Origin: Acidiphilium iwatense
GTDB lineage: Bacteria > Pseudomonadota > Alphaproteobacteria > Acetobacterales > Acetobacteraceae
Assembly: GCF_021556475.1 (NCBI RefSeq)
Contig: NZ_JAKGBZ010000028.1
Span: 1-47,776, forward strand
Direction of reading: 5' to 3'
Length of the DNA stretch: 47,776 bases
The notes under the pieces were generated by a model. The model was not told the DNA's origin. It saw only the letters and a list, made by a program, of their open reading frames with translations, and searched no databases. Made by a program: the position numbers and the translations under genes. Below are positions 27,064-37,054 of this stretch, one piece after another; position 1 is the stretch's first letter; every line of letters begins with the position of its first letter.

Positions 27064-27966
27064 TCATACCGTGCCGGGTTCGGCGATGCCGAGCCCGGCG
27101 AGGGCTTCGGCCAGTCGCCGCGCATAGGTTTCGGTATAGGCCGCGTAGTCGAAGTCGGTCGGCGGGTCCTGCTCGGAGACCGCGCTCCACAGCAATTCGC
27201 GCAGCAGCGACGCGGCGATCAGCGCGGCGAAAGCGTCGGATCGCGCCTTGTCGGGTTGCGCGCCGTCGTAATCGGCCAGGGCGGCAAGCACCGTATCCGG
27301 TGCGAGACTGGCATTGGCGGCGAGATTGGCGAGATCGAACAGCGGCGTGTTGAACCCGCCATAATCCCAGTCGATCAGCCAGAGCCGCGCCCCATCGTCG
27401 ATCCAGTTCGCCGCCAGCAGATCGTTGTGGCAGAAGGCGAGTGTCACCGGGCCGGTGCGGCGTTCGAGTTCGGTGTTCAGCGCGGCGAACCCATCGAGCC
27501 GGTCCGCGATCCGGCAGGCGCCGCTCCGCAGCCGGCGCAGATAGGCGCGGTTGACGTGGAACACCCAGAACAGCACGGCGGGAATGTCGAGATGCGCCGC
27601 CATCGCCGCGTGGCAGCGCCGGAGCAGGGCGATGGCCGCGCGCAGCATCGCGGGGTCGGTGAAATCCGCTGCCGCCAGCGTGCGCCCCGCAATGAAGCGC
27701 GAGACCATGACGCCCGGTGCCGCATGAACCACTTCCGGGGAAATGCCGGCGGCAAAACCCGCGCGCGCGGCAGCAAGCTCGTTGACGCGCCAGATGCCGT
27801 GCGTCGGGTTGTCGGTGCCGAAACGGACGACGAAGCGTTCGCCGCGCGCGGTGACCAAATAATTACGGTTGGTGATCCCACCTTCGAGCGGCGCAATCGC
27901 GATTCTGCCGGTCCAGCAGGGCAGACTGGCGATCGTCGCGTCGATATCGGCTTGAGGATCGGTCAT
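27064..27966 (-). CDS. choline/ethanolamine kinase-like phosphotransferase
   Basis: 300-residue protein of the APH/choline-kinase fold. It has a glycine loop (LEGGITNRNYLV, residues 27-38), Brenner's motif FCHNDLLAANW (His180, Asn181, Asp182) and the metal-binding Asp199 in LIDWDYGG. These residues indicate ATP-dependent phosphorylation of a small hydroxyl compound, with choline, ethanolamine or a related amino alcohol the best family match. It lies 16 nt upstream of the flavoprotein start and 20 nt downstream of the alcohol dehydrogenase, so it is within one operon. Confidence 0.82.
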   Translation of the reverse strand: MTDPQADIDATIASLPCWTGRIAIAPLEGGITNRNYLVTARGERFVVRFGTDNPTHGIWRVNELAAARAGFAAGISPEVVHAAPGVMVSRFIAGRTLAAADFTDPAMLRAAIALLRRCHAAMAAHLDIPAVLFWVFHVNRAYLRRLRSGACRIADRLDGFAALNTELERRTGPVTLAFCHNDLLAANWIDDGARLWLIDWDYGGFNTPLFDLANLAANASLAPDTVLAALADYDGAQPDKARSDAFAALIAASLLRELLWSAVSEQDPPTDFDYAAYTETYARRLAEALAGLGIAEPGTV

Positions 27967-27986
27967 GCAGGATGCCGCGAATGCCC

Positions 27987-29156
27987 CTATCGCGCCAGCC
28001 CGTCGAGCCGGCCGGAAAGCGCCGCGACCAGAATGCGGCGCATCGCGCCGGCATCCGCCTTGCGCGGATTGTCCGGCGTGTTCGGGTCGCGAAAGGCTTC
28101 ATCGGCGAGCCGGTCGAGCATGGCTTCGGTGACGCCGAGTGCTGCGATGGTGTCGGGGATGCCGAGCCGCGCGCGTAGCGCGATCACCCAGCCGCGGAAT
28201 CCGTCGAACCCGCCAGCGATGCCGAGACACCGCGCGACATGGGCGATGCGATCCTCGATGGCGGGGCGGTTGAACTCCAGCACATAGGGCATCAGCACCG
28301 CGTTGGTCAGGCCGTGATGGGCGTGGCAATGCGCGCCGATCGGGTGGCTCAGCGAATGGATCGCGCCGAGGCCTTTCTGGAACGCGGTGGCGCCCATCGA
28401 GGCGGCGGCGAGCATTTGGCCCCGCGCGGCGAGATCGGTTCCGGTCTGGGTCGCCGCCGGCAGCGCCGCGCGGATCAGGCGCATCCCCTCGATCGCGATG
28501 CCGTCGGCCATCGGGTGCCAGGCATCGACGCAATAGGCTTCGAGATTATGGGCGAGCGCGTCCATCCCGGTCCAGGCGGTCAGTTTCGCGGGCAGACCGA
28601 AAGTGAGTTCGGGATCGAGCACGACAAGGCGGGGCAGCATGGCGGGGTGGAGCAGAATGACCTTGCGCGCCGCCGCTTCGTCGGTGATCACCGAGGCACG
28701 GCCGACTTCCGAGCCGGTGCCCGCTGTGGTCGGCACCGCGAAAATCGGCACCATTGCCCGGTCGAGCGCGGGCGTAGCCAAAGTGATCTCGAAATCCCAC
28801 AACCGGCGCGACGTTGCCGCCGCGAGCGCGATGGTCTTGCCGCAATCGAGCGCGCTGCCGCCGCCGATGGCAACGACCAGGTCCGCGTCATGGGCGCGAA
28901 ACGCGGCGAGGCCGGCGGTGATGTCGCTTTCCAGCGGATCGGGATGGGTGCCGGTGAAGGTCGCGGTGGCGATGCCTTCGGTGCTCAACGACGTGGCAAG
29001 CGGGGCGAAAAACGGCAGTTGCGCCACCTGCGCGTCTGAAACGATCAGCGCGCGCTTCACGCCGAGATCGTGCGCGCGGCTGGCGAGGTCGCCGATCCGT
29101 CCGGGCCCGGCCAGAACCTCGGTCGGAAAGCGCCAGTTTCCCTGCATCATGGTCAT
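27987..29156 (-). CDS. iron-containing (group III) alcohol dehydrogenase
   Basis: 389-residue NAD(P)-dependent alcohol dehydrogenase. The nucleotide site is GGGSALDCGK (residues 98-107), PTTAGTGSEVGRASVI follows, and the metal ligands lie in the GMDALAHNLEAY and AIHSLSHPIGAHCHAHHGL stretches. The family oxidises primary alcohols or reduces aldehydes. Between a glutamine-synthetase-like ligase (7 nt upstream) and a choline-kinase-like gene (20 nt downstream), an amino alcohol is a reasonable substrate guess. ATGs at 29156 and 29150 are both possible starts. Confidence 0.88.
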   Translation of the reverse strand: MTMMQGNWRFPTEVLAGPGRIGDLASRAHDLGVKRALIVSDAQVAQLPFFAPLATSLSTEGIATATFTGTHPDPLESDITAGLAAFRAHDADLVVAIGGGSALDCGKTIALAAATSRRLWDFEITLATPALDRAMVPIFAVPTTAGTGSEVGRASVITDEAAARKVILLHPAMLPRLVVLDPELTFGLPAKLTAWTGMDALAHNLEAYCVDAWHPMADGIAIEGMRLIRAALPAATQTGTDLAARGQMLAAASMGATAFQKGLGAIHSLSHPIGAHCHAHHGLTNAVLMPYVLEFNRPAIEDRIAHVARCLGIAGGFDGFRGWVIALRARLGIPDTIAALGVTEAMLDRLADEAFRDPNTPDNPRKADAGAMRRILVAALSGRLDGLAR

Positions 29157-29163
29157 TCCGTCC

Positions 29164-30546
29164 TCACATCCGCTCGAAGCCGCGCACTCGTTCCCAGTCG
29201 GTCACCGCGGCGCCGAAGGTTTCGATTTCCACCTCGGCCATGCGGGCGTAATGCGCGACCATCTGGTCGCCGAAGGCGACGCGCGCGAAGTCGCTGTTGC
29301 GCCAGAGCGAAAGCGCATCGGCGAGGGTTCGCGGCACGCGCGGCAGATCGCCGTGATAGGCATTGCCGGTATGGGCGCCGGCGGGCGGCAATTCCCGCGC
29401 GATGCCGTCGAGCCCGGCGGCGATCATGCCGGCGAGGGCGAGATAGGGGTTAACGTCGCCGCCCGGCAGCCGGTTTTCCACCCGGAGCGACTTGCCATGG
29501 CCGAGCACGCGAAAGGCGCAGGTCCGGTTGTCATGCCCCCAGACCAGGCCGGTCGGCGCGAAGCTGCCGACCGCATAACGCTTATAGGAGTTTATGTTAG
29601 GAGCGAACAGGATCGACAATTCGGCGGCGTGGGCGGCGAGCCCGGCGATGAAATGGCCGAACAGCCTGGAATGGCCATCGGATTCGGCGAAAACGGCCCG
29701 GTTTTCCCGGTCGCGCAGGCTGAGATGGATGTGGCAGGAATTGCCCTCGCGCTCGTTGAATTTCGCCATGAAGCTGATCGCGCAGTTTTCTTCGCCGGCG
29801 ATCTCCTTGGCCGCTTCCTTGTAGAGGACGTGGCCGTCGGCGCAGTCGAGCACCGGCCCGTAGGCGAAATTGATCTCGTGCTGGCCGAGATTGCATTCAC
29901 CCTTCGAGTTCTCGACCTGGATGCCGGAGGCTTCGAGCGCATTGCGGATTTTGCGGATCACCGGTTCGACCTTGGCGGTGCCAAGTATCGAGTAATCGAC
30001 ATTGTAGAGATTGGCGGGATCGAGATTGCGGTAGCCCCGCCTCATGCATTCCTCGTAGGAGTTGCGGAACAGCAGGAATTCCAGCTCGGTCGCGGCATAA
30101 GCGGAGAATCCCGCTTCGGCGAGGCGGCCGATCTGATGTTTCAGGATGCTGCGCGGCGCGATCGGCGCGAGCGAGCCGTCATGCAGGGCGATGTCGCACA
30201 GCAGGATCGCCGCACCCTCCTGCCAGGCGGCGCGGCGCAACGTCGCGATGTCCGGGCGAAACACAAAATCGCCGTAGCCGCGATCCCAGGATGCGAAATC
30301 GTAGCCGGCAACCGGCGTCATCTCGACATCGACGGCGAGCAGGTAATTGCAGCCTTCGGATGCATCGGCGACGACCGAGTCGGAGAAGAAGCGCGGCATC
30401 ACCCGCTTGCCCTGCAACCGCCCTTGCATGTCGGGTGCGGCCATGATGACGGTGTCGATCGCGCCTTCGGCGGCGAGCGCGCGCAAGGCGGCGAGATCGA
30501 GCCGGCCTGACGGCGGTGTTTTCGATTCGGATGAGGCATGATCCAT
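29164..30546 (-). CDS. glutamine synthetase-like gamma-glutamyl-amine ligase (PuuA/GlnT type)
   Basis: 460-residue protein with the glutamine-synthetase catalytic domain: ATELEFLLF (metal Glu), GECNLGQHEINF, NSCHIHLSL (metal His), then NSYKRYAVGSFAPTGLVWGH and the ENRLPGGDVNPYLALAG block. Sequence style matches the GlnA-III/PuuA branch that gamma-glutamylates amines such as putrescine or ethanolamine, rather than housekeeping GlnA. The ATG at 30546 has an upstream GGGAGA; the frame is open to 30828 but that part overlaps the divergent regulator's leader and start. It is the first gene of the minus-strand operon. Confidence 0.87.
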   Translation of the reverse strand: MDHASSESKTPPSGRLDLAALRALAAEGAIDTVIMAAPDMQGRLQGKRVMPRFFSDSVVADASEGCNYLLAVDVEMTPVAGYDFASWDRGYGDFVFRPDIATLRRAAWQEGAAILLCDIALHDGSLAPIAPRSILKHQIGRLAEAGFSAYAATELEFLLFRNSYEECMRRGYRNLDPANLYNVDYSILGTAKVEPVIRKIRNALEASGIQVENSKGECNLGQHEINFAYGPVLDCADGHVLYKEAAKEIAGEENCAISFMAKFNEREGNSCHIHLSLRDRENRAVFAESDGHSRLFGHFIAGLAAHAAELSILFAPNINSYKRYAVGSFAPTGLVWGHDNRTCAFRVLGHGKSLRVENRLPGGDVNPYLALAGMIAAGLDGIARELPPAGAHTGNAYHGDLPRVPRTLADALSLWRNSDFARVAFGDQMVAHYARMAEVEIETFGAAVTDWERVRGFERM

Positions 30547-30748
30547 GGCGTTGTCTCCCGCGTGCGCTTCGGTGCGCATAATGGCATGGGCCAGTGTGTC
30601 TGCCTTGACTTCGCATGACAATCCCGAATGGCGCCGCGCCGTGCGATTGTGCTCAAATGTCAAGGGATCGGAGCGGGAATTTGTCACACTCGCGACGAGG
30701 CGCGTGGTATGCGATCGGCATCGCGCGTCATCATCATACGGGAGGTTC
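30547..30748. promoter_or_regulatory. divergent control region between ligase operon and AraC regulator
   Basis: 202 bp that must hold the promoters of both the minus-strand ligase operon and the plus-strand regulator. I see no clear consensus promoter or direct repeat. GGAGG at 30741-30745 serves the AraC ATG. An AraC-type operator is expected here from the gene arrangement but is not identified. Confidence 0.4.
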
Positions 30749-31852
30749 ATGGCGCATTCATCCTCCGTCTTGTCGCCCCAAGGCAGCCACGTATTGGCCG
30801 CGGCGGCGTGCGGAGTCGCCGAATTCATCCGTGCGTGCGGCGCGGACCCCGACCGGGTGCTGGGCGAGGCCGGATTCGACGCGCGCGATCTGGAAAATCC
30901 CCACGCCGCCGTGTCGCTGGCCCGCTATGTCGCGATGATGGAAAACGCTGCACGGCGCAGCGGGAACGCGCAGTTCGGCCTGTGGTTCGGCCAGCAATTC
31001 CAGGCGGACCATCTTGGGCTGATCGGCGAACTGGCGCTGGCCGCCCCGGATATCGGCACCGGACTTGCCGCTTTCGCCAAGCATTTCATCCACCATCAGC
31101 AGAACACCGAGGCCAGGCTGGTCCGCGACGGCGGGCTCATGCGCCTGGAATACCGGATCGTCGACCCCGAAATCTGGGCGCGCCGGCAGGATGCCGACCT
31201 CACCATGGGCATGTTCGCCAATCTGCTGCGCCGGGTGTTCGGGCCACGGGTGGAATTCGAGGAGGTGTGGTTCGAGCACCCCGCGCCCGAGCAGGCACAT
31301 GCCTATCGAACCGCCTTCGGCGCGCCGCCCTATTTCAGCGCGCCGACCAATGCGATCAGTTTCCGTGCCGATGGGCTCAACCGGCCGATGCCGGCGCGCG
31401 ACCCGGCCCGGTTCGCCGCCCTTGCCGAGGATCTGCGCCGGATCGGCGGGCGGGCGGATGGGGCCGATATCCTGCCACGCGTGCTGAGCGAAATCAGGCG
31501 TATCCTGCCCGAAGGCGCGCCGGGGATCGATCCCGTCGCCGATCGGATCGGCATTCCGCGCTGGACGCTGCAGCGCCGGCTCGGCGAGCACGGGATCACG
31601 TTTTCCGATTGCGTCGACCGGGTGCGCGCGCGGTTGAGCCTGATCTATCTCGCCGAGCCCTATCCCTCGATCGCCGCCATCGCGGAACTGCTCGGCTATT
31701 CCGAGGTTAGCGCCTTCTCGCGCGCTTGCCGGCGCCTGCACGGCGCATCGCCCGACGCGGTGCGCCGCAGGATCGCGACATCCAAACCGAACAACCAGAC
31801 CGGGACGCAAACTCCGGCGCACACGGCTCGATCCGTCATCATGGGAGCTTGA
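30749..31852 (+). CDS. AraC-family transcriptional regulator (OruR-like N-domain)
   Basis: 367-residue regulator. The N-terminal domain (about 10-220) resembles the arabinose-binding-like sensor domain of OruR/AraC-type activators. The C-terminal double helix-turn-helix lies around 260-350 (WTLQRRLGEHGITFSDCVDR, then PSIAAIAELLGYSEVSAFSR). ATG at 30749 with GGAGG. It is divergent from the ligase operon and 2 nt upstream of the permease, so it probably controls both arms in response to the transported amine. Confidence 0.88.
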   Translation: MAHSSSVLSPQGSHVLAAAACGVAEFIRACGADPDRVLGEAGFDARDLENPHAAVSLARYVAMMENAARRSGNAQFGLWFGQQFQADHLGLIGELALAAPDIGTGLAAFAKHFIHHQQNTEARLVRDGGLMRLEYRIVDPEIWARRQDADLTMGMFANLLRRVFGPRVEFEEVWFEHPAPEQAHAYRTAFGAPPYFSAPTNAISFRADGLNRPMPARDPARFAALAEDLRRIGGRADGADILPRVLSEIRRILPEGAPGIDPVADRIGIPRWTLQRRLGEHGITFSDCVDRVRARLSLIYLAEPYPSIAAIAELLGYSEVSAFSRACRRLHGASPDAVRRRIATSKPNNQTGTQTPAHTARSVIMGA

Positions 31853-31854
31853 AC

Positions 31855-33405
31855 ATGTCCACCGACTCCGACAAGGCAAGAATTCTCGCCGAGGATACCG
31901 CGACGCTGCACAAGATGGGCTATGCCCAGGAGCTTGCGCGGCGGATGAGCGGGTTTTCCAATTTCGCCGTCGCATTTTCGATCATTTGCATCCTCGCCGG
32001 CGGCATCACCTCGTTCCAGGCCGGATTTTCCGCGACCGGGCCGGGCGGCGTGTTCATCGGCTGGATCGTGGGATCGGTGTTCGCGCTGATCGTCGGCGTT
32101 TCGATGGCGCAGATCGCCTCCGCCTACCCGACGGCCGGCGCGTTGTATCACTGGTCGTCGATTCTCGGCGGGCGCGGCTGGGGCTGGGCGACCGCTCTGG
32201 TCAATCTGCTCGGGCTGATCTTCGTCGTCGCCTCGGTCAATGTCGGCGCCTACGATCTGTTCACCAGCCTGATCCTCGGCAACATCTTTCACATCGACAC
32301 CTCCCATTGGGGGTTGTGGCAGCAGTTCATCGCGGTCGTGCTGATCACGGTCAGCCAGGGGATGTTCAATCACATGGGCATCCGCACCACGACGAAGCTG
32401 ATCGATTTTTCCGGCTATCTGATCTTTTTCATCGCCATCGTCCTGACCATCGCGTTGCTGGTGGGAGCCCAACATTACGATTTCTCGCGCCTCGTCACGT
32501 TCATCAATTTCTCCGGCAAGCCGGGCGGCAACGTGCTGCCGCCGAGCCACAGCCTGTTCTATCTGTTCCTGCTCGGGCTGCTGCTGCCGCTCTATACAAT
32601 CACCGGGTTCGACGGTGCGGCGCATACCTCGGAAGAAACGATGAACGCACGGCGCAGCGTGCCGCGCGGCATCATCCACGCGATATTCTGGTCGTTCGCG
32701 TTCGGTCTGCTGATGGAGGTGGCGATTCTCCTGGCGATGCCGAGCCTGCACAAGGCGGCGGCGCAGGGCGGCAACGTGTTCTTCGATCTGCTCGACAACC
32801 TGCCGGTGGCGCTGCCGGTGAAATACCTGCTGTATGTCGGCATCGTCGTCTCCAACTATCTCTGCGCGCTCGCCGGGGTCACCTCCACCTCGCGGATGGT
32901 CTTCGCCTTCTCGCGCGATGGCGGTCTGCCCGGCCATAAAATCTGGCGGCAGGTCAGCGCGAACCATCGCTCGCCGGTTGGCGCGATCTGGCTGACCGTC
33001 GTGCTGTCGATCGCGGCGACTCTCTATTCGCCGGCCTTCGCCGCACTTGCCGCCGGCTGCGCGATGTTCCTCTATATCTCCTACGCGATGCCGGTCGCCG
33101 CCGGGCTGTTCGCCGAGGGCAAGACCTGGACCGAGTTCGGCCCGTTCCGGCTCGGCGCATTGTCGAAACCCTTCGCCGTGCTGACGATTCTCGGGGTTCT
33201 GGTGCTGATCTATATCGGCATCCAGCCGCCCAACAACATCCTGATTTCCTACGGGATCGGGCTGGTCGTGCTGATGGTGGTTCTGTGGTTCGGCGTCGCC
33301 CGCACGCGCTTCCCCGGCCCGCCGGTCAGCCGCGAGGCGATCGAGGCGCGGATGGCCGAGATCGAGGCGGAGGAACAGGCGGTGCAACAGGGCGCGGCTG
33401 ACTGA
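31855..33405 (+). CDS. APC-superfamily amino acid/amine permease
   Basis: 516-residue integral membrane transporter with about 12 hydrophobic segments. The first segment carries [18 protein letters not shown], containing the unwound Gly-rich motif of APC carriers; [20 protein letters not shown] is the conserved TM6-7 loop of the ACT branch, which includes GABA and choline permeases of fungi and bacterial relatives. It imports an amino acid, amine or amino alcohol with a cation. It lies 2 nt after the AraC gene and 2 nt before the aldehyde dehydrogenase, so it is the uptake step of this cluster. Confidence 0.88.
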   Translation: MSTDSDKARILAEDTATLHKMGYAQELARRMSGFSNFAVAFSIICILAGGITSFQAGFSATGPGGVFIGWIVGSVFALIVGVSMAQIASAYPTAGALYHWSSILGGRGWGWATALVNLLGLIFVVASVNVGAYDLFTSLILGNIFHIDTSHWGLWQQFIAVVLITVSQGMFNHMGIRTTTKLIDFSGYLIFFIAIVLTIALLVGAQHYDFSRLVTFINFSGKPGGNVLPPSHSLFYLFLLGLLLPLYTITGFDGAAHTSEETMNARRSVPRGIIHAIFWSFAFGLLMEVAILLAMPSLHKAAAQGGNVFFDLLDNLPVALPVKYLLYVGIVVSNYLCALAGVTSTSRMVFAFSRDGGLPGHKIWRQVSANHRSPVGAIWLTVVLSIAATLYSPAFAALAAGCAMFLYISYAMPVAAGLFAEGKTWTEFGPFRLGALSKPFAVLTILGVLVLIYIGIQPPNNILISYGIGLVVLMVVLWFGVARTRFPGPPVSREAIEARMAEIEAEEQAVQQGAAD

Positions 33406-33407
33406 CG

Positions 33408-34850
33408 ATGACCCGATCCGATCTGGCGTCCCGAATGTTGATCGGCGGCCGGTTCGAGGCCGGCGGCGGCGCGGCGCTGCCGGTGCTTAACCCGCGCACC
33501 GGAGCAAAAACCATCGACCTCGCGGAGGCGGATGACGGCCAGGTCGAACGCGCGGTGGGCGAAGCCGCGCGCGCCTTCGACGGTTTCGCGCGACTTGCTC
33601 CGGGCGAACGGTCGGGGATGCTGCTCCGCCTCGCCGACCGGATCGAGACGGAAGCGGAGGCGTTCGCGCGGCTAGAGGCGCTGAACTGCGGCAAGCCCTA
33701 TCCCGCCGTGCTGCGCGATGAAATCCCCGCGATTGTCGATTGTTTCCGCTTCTTCGCCGGCGCCGCGCGCTGCCTGCCGGGCAGTGCGGCGGGCGAGTAT
33801 CTGCCCGGCCATACCTCGATGATAAGGCGCGACCCGATCGGCCCGGTGGCGCAAATCGCGCCGTGGAACTATCCGCTAATGATGGCGGCCTGGAAGATCG
33901 CTCCGGCGCTCGCCGCCGGCAATACAATCGTCATCAAGCCGTCGGAACTTACCCCGCTCACCGCGCTGAAACTCGCCGAATTCGCCGCCGAGATTTTCCC
34001 CGAAGGCGTGCTGAACGTGATTATCGGCCACGGCCATTCCACCGGCCAGCACCTGATCGACGATCCCCGCATCGCGATGGTCTCGCTGACCGGCTCGATC
34101 GCCACTGGGCAGCGCGTGCTGCAGGCCGCCTCCGCCACGATCAAGCGTACCCATCTCGAACTCGGCGGCAAGGCGCCGGTGATCGTGTTCGACGACGCAG
34201 ATATCGATGCGGTGGTCGGCGCGGTGCGCGATTTCGGCTACTACAATGCCGGGCAGGATTGCACGGCGGCGTGCCGGGTCTATGCCGATGCGCGGGTCTA
34301 CGACCGGTTCGTCGCCGATCTGGCCTCGGCGGTCGGCGGATTGCGCTATGACCGGGCGGACGACGCGGAGAATGATCTCGGCCCGGTGATTTCCGCGCGT
34401 CATCGCGAGCGGATCGGCGGTTTCGTCGCCCGTGCGGCGGAGGCGCCGCATATCGAACTGCTGGCGGGCGGGCGCGATGCCGCCGGGACAGGATTCTATT
34501 ACGAACCGACGGTGATCGCCGGCGCCACCCAGCAGGACGAGATCGTCCGCAACGAGGTGTTCGGCCCGGTGGTTTCGGTCACGCGGTTCACCGATACCGA
34601 TGCCGCGATCGAATGGGCCAACGACTCCGATTACGGCCTCGCCTCCTCGGTCTGGACCCGCGATGTCGGGCGGGCGATGCGGGTGGCGACGTCGCTGCGC
34701 TACGGCGCGACCTGGGTGAACTGCCATTTCATGCTGGCCAACGAAATGCCGCATGGCGGGCTGAAACGCTCGGGATACGGCAAGGATCTCTCGCTCTACG
34801 CGCTGGAGGATTACACCGTGGTGCGTCATGTCATGGTGAAGCTGGACTGA
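33408..34850 (+). CDS. patD: gamma-aminobutyraldehyde-type dehydrogenase
   Basis: 480-residue NAD-dependent aldehyde dehydrogenase with strong resemblance to PatD/Ydc[42 protein letters not shown] (catalytic Cys285) and a C-terminus ending [17 protein letters not shown]. The Glu lies in [11 protein letters not shown]. PatD oxidises 4-aminobutanal to GABA, and related enzymes accept other aminoaldehydes and trimethylaminobutyraldehyde. It follows the permease directly. With an alcohol dehydrogenase in the divergent operon, an alcohol-aldehyde-acid route for an amino alcohol is suggested. Exact substrate uncertain. Confidence 0.87.
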   Translation: MTRSDLASRMLIGGRFEAGGGAALPVLNPRTGAKTIDLAEADDGQVERAVGEAARAFDGFARLAPGERSGMLLRLADRIETEAEAFARLEALNCGKPYPAVLRDEIPAIVDCFRFFAGAARCLPGSAAGEYLPGHTSMIRRDPIGPVAQIAPWNYPLMMAAWKIAPALAAGNTIVIKPSELTPLTALKLAEFAAEIFPEGVLNVIIGHGHSTGQHLIDDPRIAMVSLTGSIATGQRVLQAASATIKRTHLELGGKAPVIVFDDADIDAVVGAVRDFGYYNAGQDCTAACRVYADARVYDRFVADLASAVGGLRYDRADDAENDLGPVISARHRERIGGFVARAAEAPHIELLAGGRDAAGTGFYYEPTVIAGATQQDEIVRNEVFGPVVSVTRFTDTDAAIEWANDSDYGLASSVWTRDVGRAMRVATSLRYGATWVNCHFMLANEMPHGGLKRSGYGKDLSLYALEDYTVVRHVMVKLD

Positions 34851-34970
34851 TTTTGGGTTGTGGGTCGGGCTGAGGTTTTTGCGTTCCGCAACTGGAGGGT
34901 GGTAGGGTGGCGTGGCTTTGAGCGGAATCGCGAGCGCGGCCCGCAGGGACTTCATCAGCCGGAGACAGTC

Positions 34971-35345
34971 ATGCCCACGACCGATACGCTTGAAAGATTC
35001 ATCGCCCGCGTCGAAGCGAACGCCCATGTCGAGGCGCTGGAAGAATTCTATGCCGAAACCGCCTCGATGCAGGAGAATCAAGCGATACCGCGGGTCGGGC
35101 GCGATGCTCATATCGCCAATGAGCGCATGGTTCTCGCCAGGGCAAAATCGCTAACTTCGAAATGTGTCCGCCCGGTACTCGTGAATGGCGATCATGTCGT
35201 CATCCGCTGGATTTTCCATTTCGAATGGCTGGACGGATCGGTCACCAACATGGAAGAAATCGCCTATCAGCGCTGGTCGGGCGAGCGCGTCGTCGAGGAG
35301 ACGTTCTTCTATGATCCGGCCCAGCGAGTCCCCAAAAACCGGTAG
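34971..35345 (+). CDS. SnoaL-like/NTF2-fold small protein
   Basis: 124-residue protein with an NTF2-like cone fold: an N-terminal helix (LERFIARVEANAHVEALEEF), then YAETASMQENQAIPRVGRDA and C-terminal strands VIRWIFHFEWLDGS and ERVVEETFFYDP. Members act as small isomerases or hydrolases, or bind ligands; no catalytic set can be named. The ATG at 34971 is preferred because upstream in-frame sequence (from 34860) lacks similarity. It is 120 nt after the aldehyde dehydrogenase and probably ends this transcription unit at a strong hairpin. Confidence 0.72.
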   Translation: MPTTDTLERFIARVEANAHVEALEEFYAETASMQENQAIPRVGRDAHIANERMVLARAKSLTSKCVRPVLVNGDHVVIRWIFHFEWLDGSVTNMEEIAYQRWSGERVVEETFFYDPAQRVPKNR

Positions 35346-35357
35346 AGCGCGATCGCT

Positions 35358-35392
35358 TAAAGCCGGGGCGCGCTCGGCGCGCCCCGGCTTTA
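35358..35392. terminator. strong bidirectional hairpin terminator
   Basis: A 16-bp perfect stem with a 3-nt loop: TAAAGCCGGGGCGCGC (35358-35373), TCG, and its exact complement to 35392. A-T pairs at the base give short T-tracts in both directions. It serves convergent genes, and its right arm contains the stop codon (TAA on the minus strand) of the aldehyde dehydrogenase. Confidence 0.88.
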
Positions 35393-36790
35393 CGCCGCGG
35401 TGCGGAGGTGAAACGATTTCGGGCGGGTCAGGTGCTCGAAGCCGATGCGCGAGAGGGTGCAGCCGCGACCCGACTCCTTGGCGCCGACCCAGGCGAGCAG
35501 CGGATCGAGGTAGTCGCAGCGATTCATGAAGACGGTGCCGGTGTCGATCGCATCGCCGAGGCTGCGCGCGGCCTCGACATCCTGGGTCCAGAGCGAGGCG
35601 GTCAGGCCGTAGGGGCTGTCGTTCATCAAGGCGAGCGCCTCCCGGTCCGACGCCACTTTCATGATGCCGACGACGGGGCCGAAACTTTCGCGCCGCATCA
35701 CGTCCATTTCGTGATCGACGCCGATCAGCACCTGCGGCGCGAGATAGGGCGTGCCGGGGACGCTCGCCGCGAACGCCTTCTCATCGATCAACGCGCGGGC
35801 GCCGCGCGCGGTCGCCTCGGCGATCTGGCCGCGCACGAAATCCGCCGCGCGCGCATCGACCAGCGGGCCGAGCGTGGTTTCGGCATCGAGCGGGTTGCCG
35901 AGCCGGTACTGCCTGGTCAGCGCCGCGAAGCGTTCGACGAACGCGTCATGGATCGCGGCATCGACATAAATCCGCTCGATCGCGCAGCAGGACTGGCCGG
36001 AATTGAAGAACGCGCCATCGACCAGATTGGCGACGGCGTGATCGAGATCGGCGTCGCGCCTTACATAGGCGGGATCCTTGCCGCCGAGTTCCAGCCCGAC
36101 GCCGGCAAAGCGGTGCGATGCCGCCTGCACGACGCGATGGCCGGTCGCGACCGATCCGGTGAAGGCGATGAAATCGACGCGCCGGTCACCGATCACCGCC
36201 TCCGCATTCTCGTTCGACATATGGAGATACTGAAACACCCCCTCGGGCAAGCCGGCCTCGGCGAACGCCTCGGCGAAGCGCTCCGCGCAGAGCAGGGTCT
36301 GCGGCGCCTGTTTCAGCACGACGGCGTTGCCGGCGAGCAGGGCGGGAACCACACTGTTGACCGTGATGAGATAGGGATAGTTCCAGGCGCCGATCACGTA
36401 GACCACGCCGAGCGGCTCGCGCCGCACGAAGCGCTCGAATCCCGCGATCGGCTCCGGGCGAACCGGCGTCAGCGCCTCCTCGGCCAGCGCGATCATCGCC
36501 CGGCCACGATCGGCGAAACCCCTGATCTCGCCGGGAGTCTGGCCGATCGGGCGGCCCATCTGCGCGGTCAGCTCGGCGGCGATCGCCTCGCCCGAAGCTG
36601 CGAAGGCATCGACGAAGCGCGCAGAGATCGCCATCCGCTCGGCGAGCGTCACGCCGCGCCACAGGCGCTGGGCGACGACCGCGCGATCGAGCGCGCGGTC
36701 GATCGCGGCGCGATCGGCGAGGGGGCGAACCGCGACGACACGGCCGTCCGCCGGGGAGATGATGCTGTGGGTTCCGGTTGCGCCGTGCAT
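35390..36790 (-). CDS. NAD(P)-dependent aldehyde dehydrogenase
   Basis: 466-residue aldehyde dehydrogenase. It contains the cofactor segment IGAWNYPYLITVNSVVPA, general-base Glu234 (LELGGKDP) and catalytic Cys268 (NSGQSCCAIER). It is closest in style to the succinate-semialdehyde/lactaldehyde group that lacks a long N-terminal arm, with the C-terminus RIGFEHLTRPKSFHLR. It stands alone between two plus-strand units, with its own promoter region upstream at 36791-37054. The third aldehyde dehydrogenase of the window, it may oxidise aldehydes from betaine or amine breakdown; the substrate is not evident. Confidence 0.85.
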   Translation of the reverse strand: MHGATGTHSIISPADGRVVAVRPLADRAAIDRALDRAVVAQRLWRGVTLAERMAISARFVDAFAASGEAIAAELTAQMGRPIGQTPGEIRGFADRGRAMIALAEEALTPVRPEPIAGFERFVRREPLGVVYVIGAWNYPYLITVNSVVPALLAGNAVVLKQAPQTLLCAERFAEAFAEAGLPEGVFQYLHMSNENAEAVIGDRRVDFIAFTGSVATGHRVVQAASHRFAGVGLELGGKDPAYVRRDADLDHAVANLVDGAFFNSGQSCCAIERIYVDAAIHDAFVERFAALTRQYRLGNPLDAETTLGPLVDARAADFVRGQIAEATARGARALIDEKAFAASVPGTPYLAPQVLIGVDHEMDVMRRESFGPVVGIMKVASDREALALMNDSPYGLTASLWTQDVEAARSLGDAIDTGTVFMNRCDYLDPLLAWVGAKESGRGCTLSRIGFEHLTRPKSFHLRTAA

Positions 36791-37054
36791 GATGCTGCTC
36801 CTGATCTCGGGCGAGTGTTCACCGATCCGGCGGGCGGATCAATGACTTTGCGTTGCAAGATCGCGGCATGGCGCGCCGGGGCCATACCGAAGATGAAGAT
36901 GACAAAACCGCGACAATCGCGTAGTTTCGCGACCGAGCCAACGCGATCAGCCCGGTCGGCGGGACCGGCACGGAGGAGATGACCGCGTCATTCCACTGGA
37001 CCGGACATCCCTGGACGCGTTCGCTACAGGTGCGGATCTGCGCGGAGACCGATC
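36791..37054. promoter_or_regulatory. divergent upstream region of aldehyde dehydrogenase and GlxA-type regulator
   Basis: 264 bp between divergent genes. No gene was recognised. An interrupted palindromic stretch CGCGACAATCGCG followed by TTTCGCG lies near 36911-36935 and could be an operator. No convincing -35/-10 pair was found by eye. Confidence 0.35.

Noticed and set aside
31696-33387. 563-codon minus-strand frame opposite the APC permease
   Set aside because: Composition mirrors the complement of membrane-protein codons (Asp, Gln, Arg, His) and there is no recognisable fold.
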